Assembly (NCBI GenBank): GCA_000711775.1
Contig: ARYC01000593.1
Location: 62,001 to 126,000 of the forward strand
Length of the DNA stretch: 64,000 nt
Reading direction: 5' to 3'
Origin: Oxytricha trifallax
Lineage: Eukaryota > Ciliophora > Spirotrichea > Sporadotrichida > Oxytrichidae
Shown here in pieces: positions 23,619 to 34,849 of the stretch; within the stretch, counting starts at the first letter, position 1, and every line of letters begins with the position of its first letter. Made by a program: the position numbers and the translations under genes. The notes beneath the pieces are model-generated. The model did no database searches, was not told the origin of the DNA, and was given only the letters and a program-made list of their open reading frames with translations.

Positions 23619-24034
23619 TGTAGGAATACATTTGATTTAGGAAAATTATTAATAAATTAATTAATTGAATTTTAAATTCGTGGCAGTTAACTTTCTGGAA
23701 ACCTAGACAATATGGTAGTTGTTCGATAGAGAATTCAAAACTAACTGGACATTACTATTGGCGGTACCCTTCTATCGCATCTGCAGAGCGAGATAACTTG
23801 ACTTTAATTTTTAGTGATTTGTTTAGTTGATTTTAATGCCAAAATTAAAGTCGAGTTATCTCGCTTCAGGGATGCGATAGAGAGGGTACCGCCAATAGTA
23901 ATGTCCAGTTAGTTTTGAATTCTCTTTCGAACAAGTACCATATTGTCTAGGCTTCCAGAAAGTTAACTGCCACGAATTTAAAATATAATTAATTAATTTA
24001 TTAATAATTTTCCTAAATCAAATGTATTCCTACA
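23619..24034. mobile_element. Foldback (MITE-like) element, family B, copy 1
   Basis: A palindrome of about 416 bp with ends TGTAGGAATACATTTGATTT and flanks TAT/ATA. Arm landmarks in order: CGTGGCAGTTAACTTTCTGG, ACTGGACATTACTATTGGCG, GGTACC, CTATCGCATC, GAGCGAGATAAC. The same landmarks occur in the copies at 55637, 59614 (degenerate), 62018 and 62732. The arms are separated by an AT-rich loop of about 40 bp. It has no coding capacity. The two arms differ at several positions. Confidence 0.85.
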
Positions 24035-24438
24035 ATACCTAATTTGTGCCAATTATTCACATAAAACTGTTGTACTTTATTAATTGATTAATATACACTA
24101 AAAATCACTAATAATGAGGTATTATAATTGCTTTTAATGGGTTAGGATCATATTAGTAAAATATAATATGAATGTATCTTATTCTAAACCTATAAATATA
24201 TAAACAAAATGAGTATCATAATGATTAAATGTAAATCATGATAAACTAACTGGTTAATAGAATACAGAAAATTAAATAAGAACAAACGAATGCATATAAT
24301 TTTATAAAAATGTTTTATATGACATGAATGCACCACCATTTTTGCAGTAATAATAACATCAAACTATTTGAAATATGAAGAAGATTTATAAGAAAGCATT
24401 ATAATTTTTAACAACCATAATTATACAAATTATTTCAA

Positions 24439-24540
24439 TGAATTTAAGTGCACAAGATGACAGCGGTTAAGGTATAATCTACTAATCCACGATCAACAGC
24501 ATAAAATACTTCTGATTATTCGTAATATCCTTCTCAGTAT
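24439..24540 (-). pseudogene. Short coding fragment
   Basis: On the minus strand a frame reads GYYEQSEVFYAVDRGLVDYT and on to a TGA at about 24439. It is short and unsupported by neighbours. Listed because its composition is unlike the surrounding AT-rich DNA. Confidence 0.2.
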
Positions 24541-24550
24541 TGGTAGTGTT

Positions 24551-25820
24551 TGATTCGATTCAACATCATGAGTACTAATTAAATGATCAAAAACAATTTA
24601 TTAAAATATATAAAGAACACGCAAAAAAACTTAATATAACTAAGAATAAGAGCCAGCATCAATAATTAATATGAGCTGTTTGCGTTTTATGTTGATATTC
24701 AAGTGTCATTTATTAATATCAAGAAAGGAAAGAATAAGTGAGAAAATTAAAAGAAGCTAATATTAGGATATAGAAATACCAAGGCAATTTTAGAAATTTA
24801 TTAAAGCTAAAGGTGAGATTGAATTGCTTACAAATATAATTTACTTGAATATAGTTTATTTTTACAATTTTATATAGCTAAATTCAAGCATTAATTAAAA
24901 AAGCACTGTATTTTATCATATAACTATTGATTTATACTATTAATAATAAGTGATTTATTATTATATTTAAATATAAAAAAATCATGAGTATCACAAAAGT
25001 ATAAAACAAATTTATTTAATAGTAAAAAATATGATAAAAATAAGTTAATTCTTCAATTATTACAAATTAAATATATCAATAGAAAGATAGAATTTTATAA
25101 ATATACCATATTGAACGAGATATAAACAATAGAATCAACATAATCAAATGTATTGGAATAAATATAAATAGAATAACTGAAAATTATTAGTAATAACAAT
25201 AGTTCAAAAGAAAAATTTGAAGATTTGGCTAAAATGAGAGAATAAGAGAAAACATCTATAAGTCATAGGAATTCTTCATATCTACCAGTGAATTATTTTT
25301 TATATTAATTAGTTGCTATCTCTCTAGGAGGGTCTTCTAACTTTGATAATGTAGATTATAATTAATGCATACTCAAATTATTTGGAAAAACAAAAACCTT
25401 ATTTATTTAGTTTAAAGTAAATAAACAAAAATGTTATGGATATAATGAAATAAAATAAAATTTTTATAACAAAATAATTTTTAAATTTAATTACTTCTTA
25501 TGATTTATATATATACATACCATAATTACAGTAAAAGGATAAAACTGATTAAAGTAATACTTATTGTAAAAGAGAGAAAGATCATTATTACGAGCAGTTC
25601 AACAACAAAAAAATTGATGAAAAGTTTATTGCCTTAAATTATCAGATTACTAAAATAAAAAATAATTAGTTTAAATATTGATAATTGAAAAGAATAGTAA
25701 ATTTATATATTAGTAAATATTTTACAGAAATAAAAGCAATACATAAACCAAATGTTGATGGCTTTAATGATTTAATCATAATGTGAAAATCATTTAATTT
25801 CACTATCTTAATGCAAAACA
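24551..25820. other. AT-rich DNA, no gene seen
   Basis: Very AT-rich, with long A-rich stretches. No repeat ends or coding block are seen. Confidence 0.4.
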
Positions 25821-25829
25821 AGTACAACT

Positions 25830-26872
25830 TGGTCTTACATATTTTTTCCTTTTTGTAAATTTGTAGGTTTAATTTGTCAGGGCACATTATCGAAACAAAG
25901 CCGTAAAATTCATCTGTTTTTCTTGACTGTTCTCTGATTAAATCTAAAACAACATTCTCTACTCTGTGTTATGATACTTTGTCCTTGACATCACCTTTTT
26001 TAGCTTTTATAAGCTTCTCGAAGCAGTGTAAAGTGTAAAAGCCCGATCCAAAATATACTTTTCCAGTCTTGTGTGCCTCATCCACATCCTCTTATCTACT
26101 TCTTCGTACCTATCCTTCTTGATAAATTACTGTTCTAAATGTTTTTTCTGATTGTCAACCAAGATTATGAAGATTCCCTTCTCTTGTAATATGTTTATTG
26201 GCATATTAAATAAGTTTTAGTCTGACACAGAATCACAGGGAAGGTCTTGTTGAGTCTCCAAGCTAGATCCATCTTAACAACTTCATCAAGATTGCCATAT
26301 TTTTTTCAAAGAAATCTTTAGCTATCTCTTGCCATTTAAAAATGTTGATTATATCCTGTCTAAAATTTATAGACTCAGTATGAGCTTTATATATGAGAAT
26401 TTTGACTATTCTTTTTATTGCGATTAGCACAAAATTTCTAGTTTTTTATTGCAATAATTTGATCCTCATTATATTTTCCTGAGGCTTTTTGCTAATAAAG
26501 TTTTTCTTTAATTATTTAAGCATATATGGGCTTTGGCTTGCATAAGTTTTAATGTCTCTCGCAGTTAAATACTCTTCAAAAACTTTTTGTGGCAAAAATT
26601 ACTAGTTGACTTCATCTCTTTTCTCCATACCTTTTGTTTGTTCATTTTAATTAATGTTTTAGATTGACACGAGACTTTGATGATCCTTTATTTTCATATG
26701 AGCCCTCTTATCTTTTTGTGTCATCATCCATTTCTAGTCTACTTCTCTTTCCAAGCATTGGTCCTTTACTTTTAATTATTTCTGAAAATATAGTTTCTCC
26801 AGCAACTTTGCATGAATAAAACAAATATTCCATTCCACTGGAATTAATATTTAAAATGAGTAAAATCTCACA
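25830..26872 (-). pseudogene. MT-A70 family adenine methyltransferase relic
   Basis: A minus-strand frame of about 213 codons runs from about 26872 to TGA 26233 and ends FRQDIINIFKWQEIAKDFFE. The following frames carry the MT-A70 catalytic region in the right order: GNLDEVVKMDLAWRLNKTFP (the DPPW position reads DLAW), PCDSVSDQNLFNMPINILQE, GIFIILVDNQKKHL, YEEVDK, then HKTGKVYFGSGFYTLHCFEK, SQHRVENVVLDLIREQSRK, TDEFYGFVSIMCPDKLNLQI. The last matches the family pattern of basic-rich REQSRKPDE, CPD and a KLELF-like strand. MT-A70 enzymes make N6-methyladenine in RNA or, in ciliates, DNA (MTA1-type). About three frame changes and the altered DPPW make this copy inactive as read. The N-terminal 200 residues are not recognised. 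Confidence 0.75.
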
Positions 26873-26999
26873 TTCTTAAAAAAAAATTAAATATAAAATA
26901 TTGTGAAAATCTTGAGAAAGATTTTGAAATACAAACCAAAAACTGTTATTTATTTAGATTAGGAGTGTGGAACAATTAAATATAAATACAGCAACGACT

Positions 27000-28830
27000 A
27001 CATAAATTTGGTTTACGTATAAAAAGTACAATGGGAATTTAGTTTTTAGGAATCATAGGACTGCTTGAAGGCGCTCATGAAAGATCTACTAGTCTATTTC
27101 TCCTTGTTGCTGTTTTAAAAAAGTATCTCTACCATTTATTGCAAGGTACTACTAGCATGGAATTATTCTACTTAATTGGGATTCAACTGTATATACTGCC
27201 ATTAAAGTGATTGGGTCTTCAATTTTCATATTGAAAAATTATTTCTCTGTTGGAGCAGGGCTTGTAAATTTTCAAAGAAGATTCTAATTGATAATATCTG
27301 GAGGTACAATACGAAACCCATTAAAAGAAGGTACGAAGTTAAATACCAGATTTTTCCAACAAAAAATCTAGCAAGTAAGAAAAGCTTGCATACTTGGTTC
27401 TAACTTAGACAATCTACTATGGATTTCGGCATGAAATATATGATTATAGTATTCATTAAACATCCCAGCTCCCACAATACTGAGATTCTTCTGTATAAGG
27501 TATACATTTTTTTACTGTAATGCTGTCCCTTTAAATCTCTTACACCTTCAATCGCTTTGCCTAACAGGCCCATTCCCCATTCATATTGATGACAGCCATA
27601 ACCTCGATCTCCTTAGGATAGTCGCATCTTCTACTCTGAACTTAAGTGCATAAGTTAAGCTAAAGAATGGAGGGTACTTACTTTTGATATTTGCAAAAAG
27701 TGAATTATTTAATATTGACTACAGTCGATATGTGGGGTAAATTCGAGCATTGCGAGCAACCAGTGGCACCACTCAAAACGTCCCATTCTATATCACGACA
27801 GTGGAACTTCCGTCTCATACATCTATTTTGGTGCCGAGAATAACCGATTACCATTTTTTCGAAAAAGGACTTAAATTTCCCCAATAATAAATTTGAGATT
27901 TCATAATTTATATCTGCTAATCAAACATTCCCAAGGCCTAGGTAGTTGAGGGCGGCTATTAAGGCCCGTAAATACCTCTGCTGGAGCCACCCCATGTCCA
28001 AGTGAGATATCAGCACAGGCAGGTCCATGATGCACGCGCACAGCTGTTGCTTCACGACGTCTTTGGAAGTCTATTTCCCTGAGAAGGCTGTTTTATTCTA
28101 CTAGTGCCTAAGACACATTCTTAAATCTCATAGTGTAGTGAGCCCTGCGGAATCTCATGTGCACTATAAGAAATTTAAATTACTAATAGAACTTACTTTT
28201 AGGGTGGAAGAGGATTAATGTGCAGCTTAATTATCTGCCCATGTGGCAGGATTAATTGTAGCTTTGATACAGTGGGATCAGTGTTATCGTAGTTGTTCAT
28301 AACGAATGCTGTAAGGATAGTATGTAGATCATTGCTGTTAATGAATTCTTTTGTTAATTATACGAAAGTTCCATATAAACCATAACTGAACACAAATTTG
28401 ATGCTCTCGTCAATAATTAAAGTGCTTCAACATCTGCTTGAGGGAAGGCAGTTGTGTCTCAAATGAGGACTGAAACTAACTTAGGGTAGGTCTTAACAAC
28501 ATATGAAGCTAAAGAAACATTTTATTCAATTTGATCTAAGAATCTAAAGTAGTCATAACCAAGGAAGATTGTTGAATCATCTAGGCCAGACTCTAAAGAG
28601 CTGAATTGATATAGCAAATTCGAGGATCAACATTTTTGCTTCAGCGACCATATATACAAGTTCTGGGTTTTCAGGTAATTCAATTTAAGAGGAGGAGAAC
28701 ATGTGCCTGTTGATCGTGGTCTGTTTGATTTATTTTTAACGTGTGTACTAAATAGGGCACCTACTTTTTACCTTGTGCACTCCCATTAACTGCTCTGATT
28801 GCTTCTTCTCACCCAGCACAGGATTAATCA
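27000..28830 (-). pseudogene. Broken unknown gene, less AT-rich than flanks
   Basis: A 1.8-kb stretch, less AT-rich than its flanks, reads on the minus strand as well-balanced protein in a relay of frames. Examples in order: NPELVYMVAEAKMLILEFAI, DDSTIFLGYDYFRFLDQIEQ, SIKFVFSYGLYGTFVQLTKE, TVSKLQLILPHGQIIKLHIN, RVHHGPACADISLGHGVAPA, NARIYPTYRLQSILNNSLF, HQYEWGMGLLGKAIEGVRDL, AGMFNEYYNHIFHAEIHSRL. The composition suggests a globular conserved protein of 500 residues or more. I do not recognise it, and no terminal repeats were found around it. It is broken in several places. Confidence 0.5.
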
Positions 28831-29439
28831 GTCAAAATAGTTTAAAATCGTGTAAATATAAATCCTTAAACACAACGAAAAACAAATTATTAACACTAGA
28901 AATATTCTTATTATTTTAAATAAGATTAATAAAGATCTGTGTTTTTAATAAACACTTTTACAGATTGATATATTCAAACATATAATTATTTTGTGCTTAA
29001 ATCCATTATTTATATTAAAATTATTTAATTTTAATATAAAAACACTTTAACTTATTGTAAAGTTCTAAATGAACTTTGTTTTTATTTAGTCAGCATTTAG
29101 TTTCATTTATTCACATTAAAAACATGAGTAAATTATTGTTAATTGTTAATTATAAGATAAAAATCTATAAAATTAAAAAACTTTACTGAATAAAATAAAA
29201 TAATTATTTAATATAAAAAAAAATGAAAAAATCTTACATAATTTGATTGGAAAGTAATTAACTTTTTTATAAAAGCATAAAAAAAAATAATTAAATATAT
29301 ATTTATATAAATAATAAATGAAATGGTTGGACGTAATAAAATCATAAAATTTATTACTTCCACCCATTATAAATATAATAAAGTATAAATTAAATAAATT
29401 TATTAAAAAATGATTACAATGTTTAAAGAATGATTAATG
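28831..29439. other. AT-rich DNA, no gene seen
   Basis: AT-rich spacer, nothing supported. Confidence 0.45.
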
Positions 29440-30541
29440 GAGGAAGTAAGTTTCCTTTCGCAAAATTTTATATGCATCCTAGGGGGAAGTTTTCTGCCCC
29501 AAATATTAAGTTTCCTGTCCCATACAATTAAATATATAATATTTATAAATTTTTAAGAATCTTTACTGTAAAATATGATATAGTAATTTATAATCTAGTA
29601 TATAATATTAATTCTACTTTGTTAGTGAATTCAAATTTTGGCTATGAGGTAGTATCCTCCCCCCCCCTAATGTATACTTTTTTTTTTGTAGTCTGATAGA
29701 GTTTTTGACGCTGAGTAATAGTAGCAGATAAACATGGAATGTGCGAGCAATAGTTTTGGAGCTATGGCCTCGTCAAAGTCACTTTTTATATATAAAAATC
29801 ATTATAAATTTTACAAAAAATTTCAAATTTTTCACAAAATTTAAATTCTCTAAAATTAACGATTTTAGCAGTTTTTAACAATATTAACAAATTATATAAT
29901 TAAATTTAATTTTTTAAGGAGAACATTTATGGTCTTTTTGAAAATCTTAAATGAAAATTAAAATGATTTTTAATTCACTTTATAAAATTATAATAAATTA
30001 GATATAATTTGTTAATATTGTTAAAAACTGCTAAAATCGTTAATTTAGAGAAATTAAATTTTGTGAAAAATTTGAAATTTTTTGTAAAATTTATAATGAT
30101 TTTTATATATAAAAAGTGACTTTGACGAGGCCATAGCTCCAAAACTATTGCTCGCACATTCCATGTTTATCTGTTACTATTACTCAGCGTCAAAAACTCT
30201 ATCAGACTACAAAAAGAAAAGTATACATTAGGGGGGGAGGATACTACCTCATAGCCCAAATTTTTATGAAAATCACATTAATAGTTATTATTTTTAAAAA
30301 ATAGTTTTAACATTTTTTTCATATATATTTTGATAATGAATAATTATATACCTTAATAATTATTTATTAATAAAGGTTGTTTCGTATTTGGCAATGGTAT
30401 TTGAAATTGGAATTTGCCTACTTTTAATATTTATATGGCAAAAAAATAGTAAATTAAATGTTGGGGCAGGAAACTACCGAAGGAGGCAGGAAACTTCCGC
30501 AGGGGCGGAAAGGGCTCTGGAGCAGGAAACTTCCTCCCCCT
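29440..30541. mobile_element. Element with inverted AAGTTTCCTG-bearing ends
   Basis: The left end (29440-29525) carries three copies of a motif near AAGTTTCCTGCCCC. The right end (30455-30541) carries three copies in the opposite direction. G/C-rich words of this kind stand out sharply here. Together they bracket about 930 bp that contains a 630-bp palindrome. I read this as a foldback-type element with motif-repeat termini that later received, or includes, the palindrome. No ORF with support lies inside. Confidence 0.5.
29633..30263. repeat. Palindrome, 630 bp, arms about 270 bp
   Basis: GCTATGAGGTAGTATCCTCC at 29641 is mirrored at 30236-30255, followed inward by a C run (mirrored G run), TAATGTATAC, a segment with GACGCTGAGTAATAGTA and GAGCTATGGCCTCGTCAAAG, and AT-rich inner arms. 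The arms are near-identical except in the C/G run and a few bases. It has no coding capacity. Confidence 0.85.
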
Positions 30542-30599
30542 GGATTATTTATAGTATGAATGTATTTTAAGAATTTACATATTAACAATTTTGTTTCAA

Positions 30600-30960
30600 T
30601 TTTGACTAAATGGCTCCAATGGGGTCCAATTAATTCTTGTTAGGCGCCTCAATGCAAGTTCAAGACTCTGCTTCACACGATGGCGCTCGATCTCCTTCGA
30701 AATGTTGCACAGTGGTGATTGACTGTGTGTGAGTTTAAGAGGGTCTTCAAGATTTCACCGAAGTCCTTAATGGAGAGTTCTTTGAAGGAGTGTTCCACTA
30801 AAGACAGGCCATCTTGGAGGCAAGCTCTCACCAGTTCAATGTCAGCTCTTTGCCCGAGTCGAGCTCCATCTCCGGTTGGAGCACGGAGGGCGTCAGCTGC
30901 ACTGAGTGCGAGGTCAGTGGCGTTTCGTAGTTGTCATGCATAAAGGGTCTAAGCAATGGA
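30600..30960 (-). CDS. GC-rich ORF, unknown product
   Basis: This 360-bp island is roughly half G+C. On the minus strand a frame opens after a TGA at 30934 and runs 86 codons to TGA 30673. It reads LRNATDLALSAADALRAPTG, then RADIELVRACLQDGLSLVEH, then FKELSIKDFGEILKTLLNSH. Codon and residue use (Ala, Leu, Asp, Arg) differ strikingly from everything else in the window and suggest a helical globular protein. There is no ATG in frame, so it is a fragment or a gene segment. Candidates: a macronuclear-destined segment, or DNA of foreign origin. Confidence 0.45.
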
Positions 30961-32022
30961 GACTCACAGTACAACAGCTAGTAGGAATAATTTTTAAGTC
31001 TGATTAATAATATTAACAGTCTAAAATACTAAGATTAAAAATTCTTAGCGAGTAATTATTTTGATAAGGGTCTTTTATATATATATAGGGAGTCTTCACA
31101 AATCAACAAGATAACAAATATTAGTAATAATTATATATTAATTCTAATTTAAATTTACTTTACCAACATTCAAATTCAAATTCAATTTACTCTTTTACTT
31201 ACAAATAAAGGGCTTTTTTAAAAAAGGAAAGGTTCCATTTTTCATCTTTTAATAATGATATTATTATTTTTCTTTTAACTTTAAATAAAAATAATCTTTT
31301 TCAAGAGTACTTTCAAATTAATTTTAATATTGATAAAAAAAAATCGGTAATAATAGAAGAAAAAAATAGTAATATCTGCATTTAAAAATATAATTGATAA
31401 TTAAAGTACATTATTGTGAGGAAAAATGATAAAAAGTTTATAATAAAAAGTCAACAAATAGCTCTTAAAACAAATTATTTTTAGGCCATTTTGTTTTATT
31501 TTATTATAATTTCCAAATCAGTGGTTAGTATCCTATGATAGTAAAAAAATAATGATAGGGCAGTTTGAATAACTTACATCTTTTTACGTAGTTAAGATCG
31601 AAGAATAAGAGAGATATTTTTTGACTCATTTTATTATTTTCATTTGATTTTAATAAAAATGTATGAATGTATAATTTCAACTTGTTAAATGAAAAATTAA
31701 ATTATTTTTTATTTTTATAGATTTATAATAGATAAAAATAACTAATTAAATAAAATGAAAAGAAATATTGCAGGACTTAATGATGGTAGTCTAATAAATT
31801 TATTATAAGTAAGTTAACCAGTATATTTTTTGAGAAAACATAATTTTAAACTAAATAATGATAAAATGAAGTTATTTTAATAAGACTTAACTGTAACTAA
31901 AGTCAGGATGAAACGTTAATATTCAGAGTGTTAACTTATTTAATGTACTATTACAGATTGCCTCTATCATTTATGAATTTTATTATTATAACTATATTAT
32001 AAATACTTCTTTTATAGGGAAA
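30961..32022. other. AT-rich DNA, no gene seen
   Basis: AT-rich spacer with no supported feature. Confidence 0.4.
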
Positions 32023-34427
32023 ATGGTTACTAATCAATTTTAATTAAGTCTATCTCGCCTTTATCAAAACCTTAAAAAGTAAGTTAATTATTGGCTTATT
32101 AAAGACAGTTATGTATGGCCAAATATTGTTTCTTACAACTTTTTCAAGTTAATCTATAAAAATGAGAAATCAATAATCTAACAAATTCATAATTTTCAAA
32201 TCCCCATAAATAGTATGTTTACACAATTGGTGGTGAAGCTTCTTTAATTGCTTGTAACTATTATTACAATTAAACATTTTTAATAACCATTTCAAAATTT
32301 GATATTCACCTTTACAAATTATATTTTGATCGATAGAAATTGGACCAACATTTCTCGAATTTCTGTAAAAATTTTATGAGTCTCCTAAAGATTCAAGATG
32401 ATTAATCAGAATTATTTATAAAAATGGTATAATTATCTAGTATTCAAAATGAAGAACTCAGACGCCAGACTAAGGGAGCCCAAACTAAAGTTCAAATCCA
32501 GAAGAAATGATTTAATTCCTGAGGTTTTATAGTAAACTTTTATTATTTTAATATTTCTGGATGGGAACTATTTCCCAGAAAACCAAGTTTCCATGAGATT
32601 TCTCAATAATTTCTGGCAGGCAAAAAAGGCCTGATTAAAAGCAGTGATGTGTAAACTTTATATTTGCCTTACTATTAAGAGCTTTCAATGAAAATGATTA
32701 TCAAGAATATTTAGGATTAATAAAGCATTATTAAATTCATGAATTACTACGACGATTATCGGTAACTACCTGTCAGAAAATTCATGTATGTTTTATTAGA
32801 GACTCGCTAGACAAATTTGTTAATCAACTAATTAATCACGCTAAAATACTGAGGAGTCCCCATTATAATAAGAATTTGATGATTAAAAATGAAGTTACTA
32901 ATAATAATAAAAAATGGAAAAATGCGAGAGCAGAAGATGCCTTCTCATTAATTGAAAATGTAAGTCACAAAAAAATATCTAAACTTTTTATTAAACAGGA
33001 GCTTCACCTTTTAAGAGTGGATGCAGAGACAGAAAACACTTCGCAGAGCAGCTAAGAAAAATGTGAAGGAGTATTCTAATATAAAAAAATATGATATTGA
33101 GAATTGAACATGCAAAGTTAATGAAAAACTTTTTTACACTTTGTATATTGACATATTGTTTTTTGTTACTATTGATTAAAATGTTGTAGTCATCTATTTT
33201 CCAAAATTTTTTATAATTAATACTCCTACATTTGAAGAGAATAGACAAGACTCAATCTATGTAAGGGAAATCATTTTAAAAAGCTTGAGAGTAAGATATT
33301 TTATTCTAGTAAGCTTATAGAATTTTTTTATCATATTTTATAGAGACAGTTCAAAGAAAACAAGGAGGGAAAAGCATAAATGACAGTATCATGATAACTA
33401 AAATCCCTTTCTCAAGTTTAAGAAGAGTAAAAGGCATGGGGACAAGAATATCAAAACCGAGGAAGTTACTCATTCATTGAAGGATAGGGCAAACAAAAGC
33501 CATCGGACTAGGAGATGAATTGAAAAATGTGATTTGAGGTAAATATTTAATTTAACTAATTAATTTAATTCAAGCAGAGAAAGTCTCTCATTAAATTTAT
33601 ATAAATCGAAATTCTCTGAATTGTTTTCCTATAACTCGCCTTCCATTGAATTTTTATTCGGCTAAATATGATCATTTGCACAACTCTTTAAGATTATAGT
33701 ATATTCAAAATCTTTTTGCAATGGTACTTAATCTAGAAAACCTCCCCATTAAAGTCGTACTTAGAAGAGTATATGGAGCGTTGAAGATTCACCTCCCTTT
33801 ATGACTTCTTATTTTTAAACTTAGACAGATCTATTATAGTGGACGCACAAATTACCGCAGAACATCACAACTTCAGTGATCTAATTGACAACTCTTAAAT
33901 ATACTTTCATATTTTAATAGCCTTTTTTGTTTAATGAAAAAGGTTTGACCATATAACATACAAATCCCATATTATCAATTTTCCCACATTAACAGCTTGA
34001 ATCATGAAAATTATTCCTAACTTGTTATCAATGCAGTATGACTGTACTATGGAGCCCATGTCTTTCAACAAGTTTTAAATGGTTTAAATATTATATAATT
34101 TATATTAATTATCTTATTTGTTATTTGAACTTGCTATGTTAGAGTGCTGAAGCAAAACAATCTTTATGCTTAAATATTATTCATCTTATCTTTATTTTAC
34201 ACACCTTTAAATTATATTATGAACTACTTGTAGATGATGTGGAGTTGAGCACCAGTGATATGCTACTGAGAAAACCTATCGGTAATAGGAAGTGCTTAAG
34301 CTTCGAAAGAAAGTCCTTTCTGTATATCCAGCATCAAGGAAGATGTGATTAAACCCAAGAAATCATTAGAGATGTATTTAGAATAAGAGAGCTTGCCACT
34401 ATTCTTTCCTTCAATATGTTATAGTGA
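32023..34427 (+). pseudogene. Candidate broken gene in several long blocks
   Basis: Plus-strand blocks in order: ATG 32023 to TGA 32377 (118 codons; YWLIKDSYVWPNIVSYNFFK), overlapping ATGA into 32376-32510 (LSSIQNEELRRQTKGAQTK), a short frame to about 32640, then 32648-33094 (148 codons; LLRRLSVTTCQKIHVCFIRD and KNARAEDAFSLIENVSHKK), weaker blocks, and 34197-34427 (76 codons; LVDDVELSTSDMLLRKPIGN). Together they look like one protein of several hundred residues, helical and rich in Leu, Lys and Gln, possibly of repeat type. No domain is recognised. Frame changes between blocks mean it is decayed, or interrupted by eliminated segments. Confidence 0.4.
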
Positions 34428-34834
34428 AGGAAAAATAATTTTTTAAAATAATAAAATGATAACCCTAAAATTGTTGAAAGAGTCGGAAAACTGACCAAAT
34501 TTTATTTTAATTATACTGGTTATTAGACCTCATACTTCTGTATAAACTATAAGTCAATAACCTATATTCCTCTTTTTGATGCAAGATTTATTCACAATAA
34601 CTTACTAACTAATATATTTGTAAATATTAATTTAAGCTTTATTTAAAAATATAATGAATACATTAATTAATTACTGTCATAATTTATATATTTCTGAAAT
34701 CAGAATACGTTAAACTATTAAAATAAATTGCTTAGTGTAATGCTTATAATGTAAAATATAAATAATATTTAAAAATATATAATTTAAAAGATATTGAGAA
34801 ATATTCAAATAGATATGTAATAATCAAGAATGAC

Positions 34835-34849
34835 ATAGAAATTATATAA
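34835..34849 (+). repeat. 15-bp target duplication of the LINE, left copy
   Basis: ATAGAAATTATATAA, identical to 36545-36559, directly next to the (ATT)n tail of the LINE. Confidence 0.85.
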
